From Nitrososphaerota archaeon (GTDB lineage: Archaea > Thermoproteota > EX4484-205 > JAAOZP01), in contig JAAOZP010000014.1 of assembly GCA_011605725.1 (NCBI GenBank), positions 1-64,000 of the forward strand: a stretch of DNA of 64,000 nt. The letters are read 5' to 3'. The translations under genes were made by a program, and so were the position numbers. Position 1 is the first letter of the stretch. Each line of letters opens with the position of its first letter. Positions 26,355 to 34,769 of this stretch are shown piece by piece. Below the pieces are notes generated by a model that saw nothing but the letters and a program-made list of their open reading frames with translations, did no database searches and had not been told where the DNA came from.

Positions 26355-26944
26355 ACTCTAGCCACCAGCTTTTCAACCGGCTCGTCGTAAAAAACGCTAA
26401 GCTTTCTGTTCTCCCTTGTCTTGCAAGAAGGACAGGTCAAGTATTTCTTAAAAAGCACCAGGGGGCTCCCGCAATTACTGCAGTACGCCTTAACCACGCC
26501 GTACTCTTTAGCCGACAGGTCTAGCAGATTCACGTTAACCGTTGACATTATTTCACCGTAAACAATATCGTTCTCCCTAACATAATTCCTCAGGCTCCCA
26601 GTTCTGAAGCGTGGGTAGCTTCTTCCAAAACTCTCCTTACCTATAAGCCCAGAATACTCGTAGCTCAGTCTATTCCCGTTCATGTAGAATATTTTAACGC
26701 TAGCATAGTGGCTTGAAAAACCTGTAACACTCCCGATGATTTTGAAACCAGGCTTAGGCGCGAGGAGAGGCTTAAGTTCAACAACCTCAAGCGCCCGCCT
26801 GTTTTTGTCAACACTAATCTTCCCAACCCTGGTTGAATATATTACTCCGTCCTTCTCAAAAGTCCCGTCTCCAGGAAAAAACTCCTCCACGGTTGCAAGA
26901 GGCTCTCCGACGAGGACAAGCCTACTATGACTCTCCTTCATCAA
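26351..26944 (-). CDS. csl4: Exosome RNA-binding subunit Csl4
   Basis: A 197-residue Csl4: an N-terminal domain (VLVGEPLATVEEFFPGDGTF), an S1 domain in the middle and a C-terminal zinc ribbon (CSNCGSPLV...CPSCKTREN). It caps the archaeal RNA exosome and recruits substrates or DnaG. It overlaps both the end of L10e (20 nt) and the start of rpoL (4 nt). Confidence 0.93.
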   Translation of the reverse strand: MMKESHSRLVLVGEPLATVEEFFPGDGTFEKDGVIYSTRVGKISVDKNRRALEVVELKPLLAPKPGFKIIGSVTGFSSHYASVKIFYMNGNRLSYEYSGLIGKESFGRSYPRFRTGSLRNYVRENDIVYGEIMSTVNVNLLDLSAKEYGVVKAYCSNCGSPLVLFKKYLTCPSCKTRENRKLSVFYDEPVEKLVARV

Positions 26945-27416
26945 CCTCTCCTCCTTTCTTCACAACCTCTTTTTCAATAAAAGTTTCAACAGGAAGTTTA
27001 GAGGAGGCTGTTTTAAGGCTTTTCTTAACAGTGTTTTCATGTTGAAGGCTTGTGAAAACCTCCATAACAGGTTCCCCCGCCTCTATCTTCGCGGCCAGCG
27101 TAGTAGGCTTCCCGTAAGCCTTCTTCATACCCTTGCTCAGCCTATCTGCACCAGCCATAGTAAGCATCTTGTGCTCTCTTAAAACAATATGAGGATACGG
27201 TATTAGTCTTAGAACGTAACCGGTTTCACCCAGTTCTGCCTCAAGAATCTTGTTGGCGGCGACACGGGCTGCTTCAAGAGCCTCCTGCTTTATTAAAGAC
27301 GGCTTCTTAACCCTAAGCCTAAAGACGGCTTCAAAATCTTCAGCCCTACCCAGTTTAAACTTGCTAACCCTAACCTGGGGTATTCTAGATATGTATTCCT
27401 TCCTAGTGTAAGGCAT
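26925..27416 (-). CDS. rpl10e: Ribosomal protein L10e (uL16)
   Basis: An L10e/uL16 family protein with YTRKEYISRIPQ at the start, the KPSLIKQEALEAARVAANK helix and PYPHIVLREHKML. ATG at 27416 gives 163 residues. Family members normally begin ~14 residues earlier with a basic RPARCYR-type segment. That segment is not found in frame before this start, so the N-terminus is short, or the true start is a non-standard codon upstream. The last ~20 residues are acidic and overlap csl4. Confidence 0.9.
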   Translation of the reverse strand: MPYTRKEYISRIPQVRVSKFKLGRAEDFEAVFRLRVKKPSLIKQEALEAARVAANKILEAELGETGYVLRLIPYPHIVLREHKMLTMAGADRLSKGMKKAYGKPTTLAAKIEAGEPVMEVFTSLQHENTVKKSLKTASSKLPVETFIEKEVVKKGGEVDEGES

Positions 27417-27508
27417 CTGCTTCAACTTTTCTCTAACCTTCCGTCTGTCTTCCGGCAGGCCGGTTTAAAAAGCTTCTCCCTGTAGAAGAAGATAAAAAGC
27501 AGCTACGG

Positions 27509-28267
27509 GTGAAGCATCCAGTCTTGGAGATAAGCGAGAAATATTACATCGTGCTGGTTGGGCCAAAATACCCGGTAAACGTGGGCCTTATTGCAAGGAC
27601 GATGATGAACTTCTCCTTCAGAAGACTGGTTTTAGTCTCTCCTGGAAAAGAGGTTTTGGACTCTTCGAAGCTTTACGCTGCTCATGGTGCAGCAATCATT
27701 GAAAACCAGCTGGTTTACAGGGATCTCTCACAGGCATTGCGGGAGTTGAAGCCTTCAATAGCCGTCGGAACCTCCGGCAGGAAAGCGTCTGAAAGCATTC
27801 TACGCCAGTATGTTTCTCCTAAAGAGATGGTTGAGCTCTGCAGACCCTTAGAGGGGAAAATATTCCTAGTGTTCGGCAGGGAGGACATTGGGCTTAAGAA
27901 CGAGGAGCTCTCCCAGCTAGACTATGTTGTTCACATACCTGCCTCCAGCGAGTACAGCGTGATGAACCTAGCCGTCTCCGCATCCATCCTCATGTACGAG
28001 ATTTTTTCAGACTCGGAGGAGAAACGGTTTAAAAAACTCCGAAGACCAGCCAGTAAAGAGATTATTGACAGGATATTTTACGAGTCTGAAAAGATATTCT
28101 CCATTCTAAGCCTGCCAGAGGTTAAGAAAAACGTTGCACTAAGGTCTTTGAAGAACATTATTGGCCGATCGGCCCCGTCAACAAGGGAAGCCGGAAGCCT
28201 ACTCTGGTTTCTCAGGAAGACCAGGCTGGGGATAGAGGCTTTGATGAAAAAGCAGCAGGAGGGATAG
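27509..28267 (+). CDS. SpoU/TrmH-family RNA 2'-O-methyltransferase (TrmJ-like)
   Basis: A 252-residue SPOUT methylase. Motif 1 is VLVGPKYPVNVGLIARTMMNF, motif 2 is FLVFGREDIGLKNEEL and motif 3 is VVHIPASSEYSVMNLAVSASI (the knot that binds SAM). Archaeal TrmJ methylates the 2'-OH at position 32 of tRNAs. The start is GTG at 27509. It is divergent from the L10e operon with a short shared promoter region. Confidence 0.88.
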   Translation: MKHPVLEISEKYYIVLVGPKYPVNVGLIARTMMNFSFRRLVLVSPGKEVLDSSKLYAAHGAAIIENQLVYRDLSQALRELKPSIAVGTSGRKASESILRQYVSPKEMVELCRPLEGKIFLVFGREDIGLKNEELSQLDYVVHIPASSEYSVMNLAVSASILMYEIFSDSEEKRFKKLRRPASKEIIDRIFYESEKIFSILSLPEVKKNVALRSLKNIIGRSAPSTREAGSLLWFLRKTRLGIEALMKKQQEG

Positions 28268-28366
28268 CTTTTAAACTGTTGTAGCAGCATTATCCTGCTG
28301 TTTAGAAGAGAATGGTGACCGTAATATATATTACCGCATACTATATTATCCAAAATAGCGCGCGCT

Positions 28367-28771
28367 GTGGTTAGAAGCGTGAACCGAATGGGGATAATCG
28401 ACTGGATGTGGATTAGAATTCCCTTCGTATTGCCTGCTTCAATATTATTTCTAGTGCCTGCCATGATTCTTTTCCTGCTTTACGTTTCCAGTCCCCAGTA
28501 CCAGACCGCTGTGCATATGGTGAGTTTTGCCCAGTGGCTGTTTCTCACCTTGGCCTATGTCCTTGGAAGCATGGCGGAGCGGCGGCCAAGCAACAGGGTT
28601 CCCAGGCTGCTTGCCATTGCATCCAGCCTAGTGTCGCTGCTCCTCTTCGCCCTATGGTTTGCCTTAACGCTTAAACCACTCTACATAGTCCACTTCCTCC
28701 AATACGGGTGGCAGTTCCACTTCATACCCTGCATAATTTACAACCTGACCAGGATCGGGTCCCCGGGATAA
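28367..28771 (+). CDS. Small integral membrane protein, unknown
   Basis: A 134-residue protein with hydrophobic stretches at about 19-41, 48-66 and 82-104, and a less hydrophobic tail rich in aromatic residues. I recognise no family. The start is GTG 28367, or ATG 28388 just before the first helix. It lies ~100 bp after the TrmJ-like gene. Confidence 0.6.
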   Translation: MVRSVNRMGIIDWMWIRIPFVLPASILFLVPAMILFLLYVSSPQYQTAVHMVSFAQWLFLTLAYVLGSMAERRPSNRVPRLLAIASSLVSLLLFALWFALTLKPLYIVHFLQYGWQFHFIPCIIYNLTRIGSPG

Positions 28772-28856
28772 GACCATAATCCTGGTGTTTTTAGCGCGCC
28801 GTGCTCGCCGGCGGCTAGGTTTTTAAGCCTACGACAACCGTTTCCCTTGTAGGGGA

Positions 28857-29966
28857 ATGGTTACTAATCTTCCGCCGCAGGCAGAAGCCCAGTACAAGAA
28901 GGTTGTTGCCTCCAGGAGCAAGGAGGAGAAGCTTGAGAACCTAAGGATATTCCTATCCATGATTCCTGAGCACAAGGGCACTGAGAAGCTTAGGGCCCAG
29001 GTTAAACGGCAAATATCCAGGCTTCAGGAAGAGATTATTACTGAGAAAAAGAAGCGTAGCACCAGGGCGGTGACGTTTGAAAAAGGCGATACAAGCGTAT
29101 TGACAGCAATACTGTCTGAGGATAAAAAACTACTCTATGAGTTTCTAGCCTGCATGAAACTTTTCGACGAAAACCTTATTCTTGAGTCTCTGAACGAGCT
29201 TAAACCTTTGAGCACTGGTTTCGAAGATATTGTCTTGAGCTTCATACCTCTATCCCCGTCCATGGTGGGCAGGCAGAAGTATTCGCTTATTCAGACAATA
29301 CTCTTAAAATCGGATTTAATAATAGTGCTCTTGAGCATTGAGAATCTTTATGAAGAGTTTAACCTGGTTAAAGAAATGCTTAGAAAATTCGGTATCTATG
29401 TTGCTTCGAAAAAATCCGTGGCAATCTTTAAAAGCTTGGCAACAGGCGGGGTAACGGTGTTGAACAGGTCGCGGTTCTTGTCTGAGGAGGAAGTTAAAAG
29501 TTTTATGAAGGAGAAGGGTGTGGAAAGCGGGATTATACAGCTGTCTGAATACACATCTCTCTACACGCTTGAAGGCTCAGTAAAGGGTTTGCAGAGGAAA
29601 AACTTTCTAATAATAGTGGAAAACCATGAGGGTGAATTACCTGCTGATCAATTATGCATTCCAAAGGATTCTATAGTCAGCTTACGGACGTTTCTGAAAA
29701 ACGATGTTTTAAAAACGGTTTTCAAGGCCTCGGGCCTCATCCGAGTATATTTGAAGCCTCCTTCTGCTGTTTCACCCTCCAGCAGGCCATTGCTCGTGGA
29801 TGAGGAAACTACTGTTCAGGAGCTTGCTTTAAAAATCCATAAGGATCTTTCTGAAAACCTGAAGTATGCTAGATTATGGAGAGGCGGCTTCTCGTCTAAG
29901 CCGTTGAGAGTAGGCTCCTCCTTCAAGCTTATGGACGGGGATGTGATTGAGCTACGGACGAGATAG
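28857..29966 (+). CDS. DRG/Obg-related protein with degenerate G domain and TGS domain
   Basis: A 369-residue relative of the DRG GTPases. The N-terminus (NLPPQAEAQYKKVVASRSKEEKL, then IPEHKGTEKLR) is the DRG helical start, and the last ~75 residues form a TGS domain (RVYLKPPS...LMDGDVIELR). In between, the G1 P-loop GxxxxGK[ST], the DxxG switch and the NKxD motif are all missing; the NKxD position reads IVENHE. It therefore should not bind GTP in the usual way. It lies 23 bp before a HemK-like methylase. Confidence 0.75.
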   Translation: MVTNLPPQAEAQYKKVVASRSKEEKLENLRIFLSMIPEHKGTEKLRAQVKRQISRLQEEIITEKKKRSTRAVTFEKGDTSVLTAILSEDKKLLYEFLACMKLFDENLILESLNELKPLSTGFEDIVLSFIPLSPSMVGRQKYSLIQTILLKSDLIIVLLSIENLYEEFNLVKEMLRKFGIYVASKKSVAIFKSLATGGVTVLNRSRFLSEEEVKSFMKEKGVESGIIQLSEYTSLYTLEGSVKGLQRKNFLIIVENHEGELPADQLCIPKDSIVSLRTFLKNDVLKTVFKASGLIRVYLKPPSAVSPSSRPLLVDEETTVQELALKIHKDLSENLKYARLWRGGFSSKPLRVGSSFKLMDGDVIELRTR

Positions 29967-29989
29967 TTGTTAACGGCTTAAGAATTAAA

Positions 29990-30556
29990 GTGTACCGTGG
30001 AGTATATCCTCCTTCAGAGGACTCCTATATGGTTCTCGATGCAGTCGAAAACGTCAATGCCAAGAGGATTCTGGAAATAGGCTGCGGGAGCGGAATAGTT
30101 TCACTGGTTCTTGCACGCAGAAACGTTGAGGTGGTTGCGGTAGATGTTGCTATGGAGGCATGTAAAAACACTTTAGACAATTTCAAGAGGAACAGGCTTC
30201 AGGGAGTAGTTCACGTCGTGAACGGATACCTTGCAACAGCGTTCAGAGACAACCTGGTGTTCGACGTTGTGGTGAGCAATCCCCCCTATCTTCCGGTTGA
30301 CCAGTCTCCCGTCGAAGATTTATCGTGGGCCGCTGGGAAAGACGCATCCTTCTCGAAAAAGCTTTTGAAAAACGTGCTTCCCTTACTGTCTGATACTGGT
30401 GTACTGTTTCTGGTGCAGTCGAGCCTTTCAGACGTAGACGGTTTGAAGAGGACTCTTGAGGAGAAAGGCTTCCTTGTTGAAGAAGCTTCTTTCAGAAGCT
30501 TCTTTTTCGAAAAGATTATCCTGTTCAAAATATACAGGAAGCATTCTAGTCTCTAG
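29990..30556 (+). CDS. HemK/PrmC-like methyltransferase
   Basis: A 188-residue class I SAM methylase. YPPSEDSYMVLDAV opens it, ILEIGCGSGIVSL is motif I (~res 29) and VVVSNPPYLP (~res 89) is the NPPY substrate-Gln motif. Archaeal members methylate the release factor aRF1 or other proteins. The GTG at 29990 is used, but the frame is open a little further upstream. It overlaps the convergent DUF655 gene by 11 nt; a HemK-DUF655 neighbourhood is common in archaea. Confidence 0.9.
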   Translation: MYRGVYPPSEDSYMVLDAVENVNAKRILEIGCGSGIVSLVLARRNVEVVAVDVAMEACKNTLDNFKRNRLQGVVHVVNGYLATAFRDNLVFDVVVSNPPYLPVDQSPVEDLSWAAGKDASFSKKLLKNVLPLLSDTGVLFLVQSSLSDVDGLKRTLEEKGFLVEEASFRSFFFEKIILFKIYRKHSSL

Positions 30557-31115
30557 TGAAGATACGGTATTTAACTTCTGTGGACAGTTCTTCCACGACC
30601 CTCTGCGCCATGAGCCTTGCAATCCCTTGTATTCCAGTCCTGCTTGAAAAATCCTGGAAAGACATGAAAGGCTTCTTAGCTCTCTCCTCAAGAATCTTTT
30701 TAGCATTCATCTTGCCAATGCTTGGGAGAAGCTCTATCGCATGCATTTTCGGCGAGATGGATTGGAGACTGTTTAAAAGATCTATAAACCTGGGCTCGTT
30801 TCTAACTATTATGAATTCTGCAACCTCTGGAAGCATGTACCTGGCTTGAGGAGTCAGCTCACTATATCTTATTCGCCCAAGCACGTTCTTAACCTGAGGC
30901 CTCTCCCCCTTACCTATGAAAACCCTTTCCTTAATCCCCAGCCTAACATGGGGAAATAGAGAAACCTCTAGCAGGGTAAAATAGTTTTCACCGAGAAGCT
31001 GTGCATAGGGCGTGTGCACGGGCCTGCCGACCCTGCTTAAAACCCTGCCTTCTTCCAAGAAGTCTAAAACATAGCCGTATTCTTCGAAAATTCTTTTACC
31101 TTTTGCATAACTCAT
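30546..31115 (-). CDS. DUF655 protein with helix-hairpin-helix
   Basis: A 189-residue DUF655 protein: an N-terminal OB-like region (EYGYVLDFLEEG) and a C-terminal double HhH-like part (LLPSIGKMNAKKILEERAKKPF). It is probably an RNA- or DNA-binding factor. In many archaea it is next to rpoF, ksgA and hemK, but only hemK is kept beside it here. The 288 bp between this gene and sufC hold only promoter-like sequence as far as I can see. Confidence 0.88.
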   Translation of the reverse strand: MSYAKGKRIFEEYGYVLDFLEEGRVLSRVGRPVHTPYAQLLGENYFTLLEVSLFPHVRLGIKERVFIGKGERPQVKNVLGRIRYSELTPQARYMLPEVAEFIIVRNEPRFIDLLNSLQSISPKMHAIELLPSIGKMNAKKILEERAKKPFMSFQDFSSRTGIQGIARLMAQRVVEELSTEVKYRIFTRD

Positions 31116-31359
31116 TTTAAAAGCCTCCTTTCAGGCTCTAACCAGTATGAGAAACCCTAGGCTGCACTAATGTTTCCGCATGTTTATCATACGTTTTCTC
31201 TAGGGATTCGAATGCCTCCATCACCCTGATCAATTGTTTTTGAAGCGTTAAATCGTAAGATAAAGTTTTTCTTTCAGCACGGGTCTTACCCTCCAGCCTA
31301 TGAGGATAAGGTGTTTGCAGGAAAAAACATGACTTTTCAGAGTTACTCTGAGGCTAAAC

Positions 31360-31368
31360 CTTTTTAAA
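31360..31368 (+). promoter_or_regulatory. TATA box of sufC
   Basis: ctttttaaa preceded by the purine-rich gaggctaaa. The predicted start lies ~25 nt later near 31393, about 11 nt before the ATG at 31404. Confidence 0.6.
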
Positions 31369-31403
31369 CCATCTTAAGCCCGGGAAATAAGCGGGTAATA
31401 TAA

Positions 31404-32144
31404 ATGCTTTATTTGAAAGGCCTCGTCGTAGAGCTCGGGGGTAAAACCGTGATTAAAGGAGTAGACCTTCAAGTCAACAGGGAGGAACTAGCCCTGCTTA
31501 TGGGGCCCAACGGCTCGGGAAAATCCACACTGCTACACGCGATAGTCGGGGACAAAAGGTGTAGAGTTGTTTCAGGATCCCTGGTCTTCAACGGGGCAGA
31601 GCTGACTAGCTTAACAATGGAGGAGAGGGTTAGGCTGGGCCTAGGCCTAGGCTTCCAGTTCCCGCCGAGGTTGAAAGGCGTCAGGCTGAGGAGCCTAGTG
31701 TTAAGAATACTCGAGAAAAAAGGCCTGTCGAAGGATGAGGCTGAAAGGGTTCTCGAAGAGTATTCACGGCTCCTCAGGCTGGAGGGTCTTCTAGACAAGG
31801 ATTTCAACGTTGGCTTCAGCGGGGGAGAGGCTAAGAGGGCTGAACTAATGCTGACCCTGCTTCAAAACCCTCTCCTCCTGCTTTTAGACGAGCCTGACTC
31901 AGGCGTCGACGTGGAGAATCTTGCACTCATGGGTTCAGCAATATCCCGCTACCTGTCTTCAAACGGGAGGGCAGCAATACTGATAACCCACACGGGTTAT
32001 ATTGCTAGACACGTCAAGGCTTCTGAAGCACACGTTATGATCGATGGAAGAATAGTGTGCAGCGGAGACCCTGAGGAAATGGTTTCAAACATCATGGAGC
32101 ATGGTTTCGAAGCATGCGTGAACTGCAGGAGGGCTAAGCGGTGA
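31404..32144 (+). CDS. sufC: Fe-S cluster assembly ATPase SufC
   Basis: A 246-residue ABC ATPase: Walker A GPNGSGKST (~res 34), a Q-loop GFQFPPRLKGV, the signature FSGGEAKRAE, and Walker B LLLLDEPDSGVD. It has no membrane partner and drives SufB/SufD scaffold changes. It overlaps sufB by 4 nt, and the pair forms the minimal SufBC system common in archaea. Confidence 0.95.
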   Translation: MLYLKGLVVELGGKTVIKGVDLQVNREELALLMGPNGSGKSTLLHAIVGDKRCRVVSGSLVFNGAELTSLTMEERVRLGLGLGFQFPPRLKGVRLRSLVLRILEKKGLSKDEAERVLEEYSRLLRLEGLLDKDFNVGFSGGEAKRAELMLTLLQNPLLLLLDEPDSGVDVENLALMGSAISRYLSSNGRAAILITHTGYIARHVKASEAHVMIDGRIVCSGDPEEMVSNIMEHGFEACVNCRRAKR

Positions 32145-33346
32145 ATCTGGAGGAGGCTAGAAGACTTCTCAAGCCGAAGGCTGAGAAAGCCTTGGCTAAA
32201 CCGGCTCCATACGGGTTAGACCTGAGTCTTTCAAGTTTCAATCTTGGAACAGGCTTTGGAACAGGAGTTGAAGGCTCTGAGAAGATTCTAGAATCAGTGG
32301 GGATAGACTTGAATGAAAGGAACAGGTCTGGAAGCTACTACCAGGTGGATAACAAGGCAGTGTATTCCTCCACTAGGCAGAAAGGGTTAACGGTTAAACC
32401 GTTAAGCCAGGCTCTTAAAAACCCTGAAAACCTAGACTACTATTGGAAGGCTCTGCCCGTCGACACCGACAAGTATACTGCTGCAGCATTCCTAGGGGAG
32501 AAGGAAGGATACTTCATAAAAGTGGATGACGGTGTTAACGTTGACACGCCTGTGCAAGCCTGCCTCCTCCTTAGAACACCGGGATTGATTCAGGCTCCGC
32601 ACAACATAGTGGTGGTTGGGGAAAACTCCAGGTTGCACGTAATAACGGGGTGCGCCGCCATGAGGGAGGAGGCTGGCCTACACATCGGAGTATCAGAGTT
32701 CTACGTGAAGAAGGGAGGCACATTAACTTTCACCATGATCCACAGCTGGGGTAAAGCTATTCACGTCAGACCCAGGACAGTAGCCCACGTCGGGGAAAAC
32801 AGTGTCTTCATAAGCCACTACATAAACACTTCGCAAGTCTCCTCTCTCCAAACACATCCTGTAGCATATCTAGACGGGGAGGGAAGTAGAGCCTACTTGT
32901 CATCCATAATAATAGGCAGGGGAGCATCCAAAATTGACGTGGGCGGCACCCTGGAACTAGATGCTCCAGCATGCTCCGGCGAAATACTTTCTAGAACAAT
33001 AGGCTTCGACGAGAGCACGGTCATCGCTAGAGCCAGGGTCACCGGCAAGGCTCCAGGAGTTAGGGGGCATGTGGAATGCAGGGGACTACTATTGTCGAAC
33101 AAGTCTAGGATAGACGCAATACCTGAGCTGGAGGCAAGAGTGCAGGATGTTCAGCTGACTCATGAGGCTGCCATAGGCAGGATAGCTGAGGAGGAGCTCC
33201 TATACCTGGTGGCGAGAGGCTTCACAGAGGAAGAAGCCAGATCAATAATAGTGAGAGGCTTCCTGAGCGTCGAGCTTACAGGCCTCCCTGAAAACCTGGC
33301 TAAGTACTTGGAGGGTATTCTAGACAGCCTAGCCTCCTCGCTCTAG
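32141..33346 (+). CDS. sufB: Fe-S cluster scaffold SufB/SufD
   Basis: A 401-residue SufB/D-family beta-helix protein. Recognisable parts are YTAAAFLGEKEGYFIKVDDGV, the region around HVITGCAAM, and the C-terminal EAAIGRIAEEELLYLVARGF, which is diagnostic. The start is GTG overlapping the sufC stop. Its length is nearer to SufD than to long bacterial SufB, as usual for archaeal single-paralogue systems. Confidence 0.93.
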   Translation: MNLEEARRLLKPKAEKALAKPAPYGLDLSLSSFNLGTGFGTGVEGSEKILESVGIDLNERNRSGSYYQVDNKAVYSSTRQKGLTVKPLSQALKNPENLDYYWKALPVDTDKYTAAAFLGEKEGYFIKVDDGVNVDTPVQACLLLRTPGLIQAPHNIVVVGENSRLHVITGCAAMREEAGLHIGVSEFYVKKGGTLTFTMIHSWGKAIHVRPRTVAHVGENSVFISHYINTSQVSSLQTHPVAYLDGEGSRAYLSSIIIGRGASKIDVGGTLELDAPACSGEILSRTIGFDESTVIARARVTGKAPGVRGHVECRGLLLSNKSRIDAIPELEARVQDVQLTHEAAIGRIAEEELLYLVARGFTEEEARSIIVRGFLSVELTGLPENLAKYLEGILDSLASSL

Positions 33347-33393
33347 CCTTCGCCCCAAAAATTGAAGCGCGCGAGAGGAGGTTCGAGAAATAT

Positions 33394-33850
33394 TTGAAGA
33401 TGACTAGCGCCTTCAGGTTTCCTGGCCTGAGGGTCGGATGGAGCCTTGCAGACTGCGCCAAGAGCCACATGTGGGGAATCGAGGTAGCTAAAAGGGTTAG
33501 CGAAAAACATGGTGTCAAGGTTAGATTCGAAATAGACTATGAATCGGGCTTCTTCACAACCTTCGACTCAACTGGGATGAACGACGAGCAGTTAATCAAC
33601 GAGATCATGAAGAGGGTAAACGCAATCGCCGAAGCTAGGGAGATGTTTTTTAATGAGGAAACGATGAACGAATTCCTGGCCAGCAAAGGAATAGAGGTTG
33701 AGAGGAAGCGCAGCAGGCGAAGACGAGTCTCGAGAAGCTGAAGGGCAAGAAGGCATTCGTAAGGCTGCTATGGTTCGATGAAGTAGCTAAGAAAGCTTCG
33801 AAGGAGCATGAGGTAGAGGTCAGGGTTAAGGTTGCCGATGATTCCGAATA
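33394..33850 (+). pseudogene. Unknown protein, apparent frameshift with internal repeat
   Basis: The frame from TTG 33394 (ATG 33400) codes 115 residues to a stop at 33741. The last residues turn into an Arg-rich run, while another frame stays open from about 33700 to a TAG at 33850 with good coding quality. The two halves resemble each other: WGIEVAKRVSEKHGVKVRFEI in the first and WFDEVAKKASKEHEVEVRVKV in the second. One base change near 33700-33712 would join them into a ~150-residue two-repeat protein. I recognise no family. It may be a pseudogene, or the first part may be a real shorter protein. Confidence 0.5.
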
Positions 33851-34007
33851 GCGTGCCATATTGATCAAGCCTTTGAAGCATAACTGGACACGCATCCTGC
33901 CTTCTGTCTTTAGCATGAATTAGAGGGTTGGCAGAAGAGGGTTAAGTTCCAACTGACTTCAAAAAGGTGAAACATTATAGAAACATATCTATAACTATAA
34001 ATTATTG

Positions 34008-34103
34008 CGGGCCCGGCGGGAATTGAACCCGCAACATCTGGGTTAAAAGCCCAGCGCTCTAACCAGGCTGCTCTCCACACATGTGGATTTGAGCTACGGG
34101 CCC
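34008..34103 (-). tRNA. tRNA-Lys(TTT) with D-loop intron
   Basis: Acceptor gggcccg pairs with cgggccc (discriminator G, CCA not encoded). The anticodon stem ctggg/cccag surrounds the loop cttttaa, giving anticodon TTT. The T-arm is gcggg-ttcaatt-cccgc. The length of 96 nt exceeds a normal tRNA by 21 nt, all in the D-loop. Without the insert the D-arm folds normally. Confidence 0.93.
34069..34089 (-). other. Non-canonical 21-nt intron in the D-loop of tRNA-Lys
   Basis: The insert lies after tRNA position 14 and holds a tccaca/tgtgga hairpin with a 2-nt loop. Its 3' end (gagc) could pair with the 5' D-stem (gctc), giving a relaxed bulge-helix-bulge for the splicing endonuclease. The exact edges are ambiguous by one nucleotide. 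Confidence 0.8.
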
Positions 34104-34229
34104 TAGAAAAGCTGAGCTCAAGAGGAATAAAAACGTTTCTTAGCTCGATCAAGATATGGCAAGCTTAGGATTCCTGAGCCTTATCCTCGGGGGATTCGTA
34201 TTATTGCCGGTTAAATATTGTTGTTTCCG

Positions 34230-34769
34230 CTAGCTGAGGATTTCTTGGAAAAACTCGTTTAATTCTTCAAGCCTTCTTATCGCGGGGTGGTCTGAGCCCA
34301 GCTTCTCCTTGAAGTATTTCAGGGTCTCTGTGAACTCTACTTTCCTGTCGCCGTCTACAAGCTTGTCAGCGTAGCAGACTATTTTCTCCTCAATGGTCTC
34401 GGGGATTAGGCTTATGGAGCCTAGTTTCAGCTTCACCGCTTCCTCCTCGCTTATTCCTGCTCCCACGTGTCTCTCAACTATTTTCGCAAGCCTCTCGTCC
34501 AGTTTTCTTCTTCTCACTATTTGCCCGCCTATTACTCCGTGTGAAACATCATGGGTAACTGCTCTACCAATGTCGTGGAGCAGTGCTCCTGCTGCAACCA
34601 GCTTCCTATTCACATGATATCCTTTCGACTCTAGTCTGTTTGCTAAGTCTTTTGCGACTTCGCTGACTTTCAAAACGTGTTTGAGAACGTTACTGTTAAC
34701 CCCTTCCTCTAAAAGAATCTTCACGCATTTATCCTCACTCGGTATTCTACTCTTTCTCCTCATTTTCAA
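34230..34769 (-). CDS. HDIG-type HD hydrolase (TIGR00295-like)
   Basis: A 179-residue HD protein with VLKHVLKVSEVA, the HD pair in AAGALLHDIGRAVTHD, a downstream VERHVGAGI, and CYADKLVDGDR as the last metal-ligand region. This small archaeal HDIG family is uncharacterised, probably a phosphatase or phosphodiesterase. It overlaps the end of tfe by 23 nt and is the last gene of the run from 36389. Confidence 0.85.
   Translation of the reverse strand: MKMRRKSRIPSEDKCVKILLEEGVNSNVLKHVLKVSEVAKDLANRLESKGYHVNRKLVAAGALLHDIGRAVTHDVSHGVIGGQIVRRRKLDERLAKIVERHVGAGISEEEAVKLKLGSISLIPETIEEKIVCYADKLVDGDRKVEFTETLKYFKEKLGSDHPAIRRLEELNEFFQEILS

Noticed and set aside
31140..31260. tRNA-like string gggattcgaatgcc upstream of sufC
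   Set aside because: No acceptor, D-arm or anticodon stem pairs could be built around it.
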